A stretch of 64,000 nt of DNA from Lentzea sp. NBRC 102530 (GTDB taxonomy: Bacteria > Actinomycetota > Actinomycetes > Mycobacteriales > Pseudonocardiaceae). Location: assembly GCF_030269365.1 (NCBI RefSeq), contig NZ_BSTF01000003.1, forward strand, positions 186,001 to 250,000. The letters run 5' to 3'. The notes under the pieces are model-generated. The model made no database searches. It was not told the origin of the DNA and worked only from the letters and a program-made list of their open reading frames with translations. Positions 60,761 to 64,000 of the stretch are shown here, piece by piece (position 1 is the stretch's first letter; each line of letters begins with the position of its first letter). The position numbers and the translations under genes are program-made.

Positions 60761-61252
60761 CTGCCGTGGCGCTACCCATCGTTCGAGGTCCAGCTCGTCC
60801 GTGATGGGGATGCCGAACTCACCCACAGCCGGGATCTCCGGTTTGAGCTTGCGGGCCTCGCGCACCGCGTCCGGTCTCAGCGCCGCGAGTTTGAACCCGC
60901 GCCGCTGGTAGAAGCGGATCGCGTCCAGGTTGTCGTTGGTGGTCGTGAGGCGCACCCGGTTGCACCCGAGCGTGCGCGCCTGGCGGACCGCGGCGTCGAC
61001 CAGCGCGGTGCCGACGCCGCGGCCCCGCCGGAGAGCGTCGACCGTGACGATCTCCAGTTGGTGGTTCGCCACGGCGTAGGTCAGCAGACCCAGCACGTGA
61101 CCCTGCTTCTCCACGAGGAAGCCCGGCAGACTCGCGGGGAAGAACACCTCGCCGTGCGCTACTGAGGTGTGCGCGCCCCACAGCTCCAGGACCAATCGCG
61201 CGACAACTATGCGATCCGCTTCCTCGATCGGTCTCACCGAGCCTTCTGCCAT
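60758..61252 (-). CDS. GNAT family N-acetyltransferase
   Basis: A 164-residue acetyltransferase. The acetyl-CoA motif is LRRGRGVGTALVDAAVRQAR, followed by NRVRLTTTNDNLDAIRFYQRRGFKLAAL, a common order for small-molecule or protein acetylation. The ATG at 61252 is followed directly by the conserved strand, and a longer frame to 61279 is possible. Divergent from the response regulator gene. Substrate unknown. Confidence 0.85.
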   Translation of the reverse strand: MAEGSVRPIEEADRIVVARLVLELWGAHTSVAHGEVFFPASLPGFLVEKQGHVLGLLTYAVANHQLEIVTVDALRRGRGVGTALVDAAVRQARTLGCNRVRLTTTNDNLDAIRFYQRRGFKLAALRPDAVREARKLKPEIPAVGEFGIPITDELDLERWVAPRQ

Positions 61253-61313
61253 GACAAGAACTGTGCCAATCCGAGTCACGCTCAGGAACAGCCATTCGAC
61301 GTACGGTGGATTC

Positions 61314-61931
61314 GTGCCAGTGCGCGTTTTGTTGGTTGACGATCACGAAGTGGTGCGCAGAGGACTGCGCGAGATGTTGGACGACGAGGCGGACATCTCG
61401 GTCATTGCCGAGGCTGGGTCCGTCGACGAGGCGGTGACACGGGCTCAAAAGACCACGCCTGACGTGGCGGTGGTCGACGTTCAACTGCCGGACGGCAGTG
61501 GTGTCGACCTCTGCCGAACGCTGCGGGACCTCGGCATCCGCTGCCTCGTGCTGACCGCGTTCGACGACGAGGAGGCGCTCGTCGGCGCGATCATGGCTGG
61601 TGCCTCGGGGTATCTGCTCAAACAGGTGCGCGGTCAGGACGTCGTCACGGCCGTGCGCGAGGTCGCGGCTGGACGGTCCCTTCTGGACCCCGCGACCACA
61701 AGCCGAGTACTCGAACGGATGCGCAATCCAGCCCCGATCGGACTCACCGACCAGGAACAGCGCGTGTTGGAACTCATCGGTGAGGGCCTCACGAACCGCC
61801 AAATCGGTGAACGGTTGTTCCTCGCGGAGAAGACCGTGAAGAACTACGTGACGTCCGTGCTCTCGAAACTCGGCATGGAACGGCGCACGCAAGCCGCCGC
61901 ATGGGTGGCTAAACGGGGACGGACCAGGTGA
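61314..61931 (+). CDS. DevR/NarL-type response regulator
   Basis: A 205-residue regulator. The receiver domain has the acidic pair in LLVDDHEVVRRGLRE, the phosphorylated Asp55 in VVDVQLPDGSG, the Thr in LVLTAF and the Lys in YLLKQV. The LuxR-type helix-turn-helix reads LTDQEQRVLELIGEGLTNRQIGERLF and then AEKTVKNYVTSVLSKLGMERRTQAA, very close to mycobacterial DevR/DosR in wording. The start is the GTG at 61314 (or 61320). Its last 23 bases overlap the end of the histidine kinase gene on the other strand. Confidence 0.88.
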   Translation: MPVRVLLVDDHEVVRRGLREMLDDEADISVIAEAGSVDEAVTRAQKTTPDVAVVDVQLPDGSGVDLCRTLRDLGIRCLVLTAFDDEEALVGAIMAGASGYLLKQVRGQDVVTAVREVAAGRSLLDPATTSRVLERMRNPAPIGLTDQEQRVLELIGEGLTNRQIGERLFLAEKTVKNYVTSVLSKLGMERRTQAAAWVAKRGRTR

Positions 61932-63015
61932 GCGTCGTCCCGTTCGGCGAACTCACGACGCGGAAATCGCCACTCGCGGACTTCGCCCGTTCGGCGAGGT
62001 GCCGCAATCCGCGCTGAGTCACGCCGGACGGGATGCCGCATCCGTTGTCGGCGACGCGCAGCAGCAGATGCTTCTCATCGCGCCGTACGTCGATCTGGAG
62101 GTTCGTGGCGCCTGAGTGCCGCACGACGTTCGACAGCGCCTCACGCAACGCAGCGCGCGCGTCGTCGGCGTGCCGCTGCGGCACGTTCGCCAGGTCGCCT
62201 GCCACGTGCAGGCGTGGCGCGAACCCGAGCAGCTCGCCGGCGGTGCGGACCTCGGCCTTGATCGAGTCGAGCAGGTCGGCGCCCTCGGCCGGGTCGGTGT
62301 TGCGCAGCTTGCGGACGGTGCCGCGGACCTCGGCGATCGTCTCGTCCACCAGGTCGACGGCCTCGTTGATCCGGGCCCGGTCGGTGTGGTCGAGCTTCTT
62401 GCCCAGGCGCCGTTCCAGCAGGCTGAGCTGCACACCGGCGCCGTAGAGCCGTTGGATGATCACGTCGTGCAGGTCGCGGGCGATCCGTTCGCGCTCCTCG
62501 TAGACCGCGACGCGCTGGCGGGCCGTGAAGCCCTCGGCCAGCACGACCGCGAGACCAGCCTGGGCGGCGAACGCCGACAGCACGTCCACGGTCTCCTGCG
62601 TGAACGGCGCCTTGTCCCTACGTCGATAAACCGCCAGAGCGCCGATCTTCCGGTCCGAGGTGCCGAACGGTGCCACGGCGAACGGTCCGTACGTCCGCAG
62701 CGCGTGCGGCACGTACGGCGCCGTGCGCGGGTCGTTCGTGACGTCGTCGGCCATCACCGGAACGCCCGTGCGTGCGGCCTTCGCAGCAGCACTGCGCGGG
62801 CTCAGCGTGGCCACGACCGGTTCGCCGGAGGACGCCTCGACGGTCAGCGTGCCGTCGTCCTCGGCCGTGGCGAGCATGGCGAGGCCGAGGTCGGCGTCCG
62901 CGATCTCCGCGGCCGCCTCCACCACGAGCCGCAGCACGTTCTCCGGGTCTTCCAGCGCCGCCGACGTGATCTCGGTGGACGCGACGAGCACGCGCCGCGC
63001 CAGAGAGGGGTCCAT
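61909..63015 (-). CDS. GAF-domain sensor histidine kinase (DevS-like, HisKA_3)
   Basis: A 368-residue cytoplasmic kinase. One GAF domain (about 15-160) is followed by the dimerisation and phosphoacceptor segment RIARDLHDVIIQRLYGAG (His183) and an HATPase domain with ALREALSNVVRHSGA, VADNGCGIP and GLRHLAERAKSASG. The architecture matches DevS/DosT with one GAF domain instead of two. Whether the GAF binds haem cannot be told. Encoded tail-to-tail with the response regulator, which is the likely partner. The ATG at 63015 is 5 bases past the stop of the ABC gene. Confidence 0.88.
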   Translation of the reverse strand: MDPSLARRVLVASTEITSAALEDPENVLRLVVEAAAEIADADLGLAMLATAEDDGTLTVEASSGEPVVATLSPRSAAAKAARTGVPVMADDVTNDPRTAPYVPHALRTYGPFAVAPFGTSDRKIGALAVYRRRDKAPFTQETVDVLSAFAAQAGLAVVLAEGFTARQRVAVYEERERIARDLHDVIIQRLYGAGVQLSLLERRLGKKLDHTDRARINEAVDLVDETIAEVRGTVRKLRNTDPAEGADLLDSIKAEVRTAGELLGFAPRLHVAGDLANVPQRHADDARAALREALSNVVRHSGATNLQIDVRRDEKHLLLRVADNGCGIPSGVTQRGLRHLAERAKSASGDFRVVSSPNGTTLTWSVPV

Positions 63016-63020
63016 GGCTC

Positions 63021-64000
63021 TCAACGGTATGCGGCGGTGCCGAGGTCCAGCACCAGGTCCGCCCTCGCCGCCTCGTCCGGGCGGTGCGTGATGTGCAGGA
63101 CGGTCCTGCCGTCGTGCCGCAGCCGCTCCAGCAGCCGGCGCGCGGTGGGCTCGTCCAGGTGCGCGGTGGGCTCGTCGAGCAGCACCACGTCGGCGTCGTG
63201 CAGCAACGCCCGCGCGAGCGCCAGCCGTTGCGCCTCGCCGCCCGACACCTGGTCAGGCCTGATCACCGTGTCGAGGCGGTCCGCCCAGTCGTCGAGGCAC
63301 GCGTCGCGCAGGGCCTGCCGCAACGCCTCGTCGTCGTGCTGACCCGACATCCGCAGGTTCTCCCGCACGGTCGTGCTGACCAGCATCGGTTCCTGCGGGC
63401 ACCAGGTGGCGCGCGGCAGTTCGACGATCCCGCGTTCCGGCGGCAGGAAGCCGAGGAGCAGCGCGAACAGCGTCGACTTGCCGCTGCCCGACGGACCGAC
63501 GATGGCCACGTGCGTGCCGGGCTCGACGGTGAGGTGCAGTTCGCGCAGCGTCGGCTCGGTCGCGCCGGGCCAGCGGACGTCGACGTTCTCCAGCCGGATG
63601 CGCTTGCCCCGCGCGGGCTCCGGCCGTTCCGGGGCGTCGAACCGCAGCCGTGCCGAGGCCTCCCGCAACGCCCTGCGCTGCTGCGCGGCCAGCGGCAGGG
63701 CGGCCAGCGGTTCGGCCAGCGCCAGCGGGACGAGGCCCAGCACCGGGTTGCCGCTCAGGGCGCAGAGCAGCGCCGCCGCACCCGTCGCGAGCAGGACGAT
63801 CGCCGTGGCAGCGCCGGTGCCAAACGCTTGCCTGCGGGTCTGCGCGGCGAGGTCGACGTCGTCGGCGTGCAGGCGGGCCAGCAGGCGGTGGTGGGCGTCG
63901 TGCGCGATCAGGTCCGGCGCGGCGGTCAACGCGTTGATCGTGTCCGCGGCGATCTGACGGCGACCCCTGGCGAGCTTCGTGCTGGCCCGGCGTTCGGTCC
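63021..64000 (-). CDS. cydC: CydC-like ABC exporter subunit, 5' end cut by the window
   Basis: The visible 326 codons contain the end of the membrane domain (TAIVLLATGAAALLCALSGN and LVPLALAEPLAALPLAA) and a complete ATPase. The ATPase has Walker A GPSGSGKST, a Q-loop WCPQEPML, signature VSGGEAQRLALARALL, Walker B VVLLDEPTAHLD and switch ITHR. The helix-breaking APDLIAHDAHHRLLA resembles CydC of the thiol/haem exporter CydDC, needed for cytochrome bd assembly. Its stop is 5 bases from the kinase start, so the kinase may be cotranscribed with a cyd operon. Assignment to CydC rather than another exporter is moderate. Confidence 0.75.
   Translation of the reverse strand, partial: TERRASTKLARGRRQIAADTINALTAAPDLIAHDAHHRLLARLHADDVDLAAQTRRQAFGTGAATAIVLLATGAAALLCALSGNPVLGLVPLALAEPLAALPLAAQQRRALREASARLRFDAPERPEPARGKRIRLENVDVRWPGATEPTLRELHLTVEPGTHVAIVGPSGSGKSTLFALLLGFLPPERGIVELPRATWCPQEPMLVSTTVRENLRMSGQHDDEALRQALRDACLDDWADRLDTVIRPDQVSGGEAQRLALARALLHDADVVLLDEPTAHLDEPTARRLLERLRHDGRTVLHITHRPDEAARADLVLDLGTAAYR

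Overview
The window is high-GC actinobacterial DNA. It most likely comes from the Pseudonocardiales (a Lentzea/Saccharothrix-type organism): it carries arabinogalactan galactan genes (glf, a glfT2-like and a glfT1-like transferase), a bacterial proteasome activator (bpa), LGFP-repeat wall proteins and many GTG starts with GTGA/ATGA stop-start overlaps. The genus is an inference; no rRNA gene is present.

Bases 1-5781 are the right end of an integrated element. A minus-strand operon of small genes (<1-1390) faces a GntR regulator plus HAD gene (1624-3176). Lower-GC cargo follows, a DUF262 protein and a HEPN protein (3293-5193), then about 530 bases without a gene and a 55-base copy of the 3' half of a tRNA-Ser gene (5727-5781), which is the attachment-site scar. 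The integrase, replication and transfer genes and the intact tRNA would lie to the left, outside the window.

From 5782 onward the DNA looks chromosomal. As I recall the Mycobacterium tuberculosis map, the gene order resembles Rv3777 to Rv3838c with insertions: quinone oxidoreductase, class V aminotransferase, bpa, an ABC polysaccharide exporter with a GlfT1-like transferase, large membrane proteins and a polyprenol-type GT2 (9067-21246); glfT2 and glf (24219-27520); a Cof-type HAD phosphatase; serS; a Septum_form protein; a small zincin; a histidine phosphatase; and pheA (52337-60038). Together the central genes make and export a galactan-type cell-wall polysaccharide.

Lineage-specific blocks break this scaffold. 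They are a sugar ABC importer (21287-24173), four tandem secreted LGFP-repeat proteins, one of them frameshifted (30132-36421), and a tightly overlapped ACP / short-chain reductase / AMP-ligase / LuxE / LuxC operon followed by a flippase-like membrane protein (36649-42339). After these come an amino-sugar and glycosyltransferase block (42598-50977) that contains a lectin-dimethylformamidase-like fusion, and a DUF350 / glutathionylspermidine-synthase-like / YgiB-like triad (53705-56041). The right end has a macro-domain protein, a GNAT enzyme, a DevR/DevS-like pair encoded convergently, and the start-truncated end of a CydC-type ABC exporter.

Most promising for undescribed biology: the ACP-to-LuxC fatty-acyl operon beside the polysaccharide genes, the DUF262-HEPN cargo pair of the integrated element, the LGFP tandem array, and the tachylectin-DMFase fusion without an export signal.
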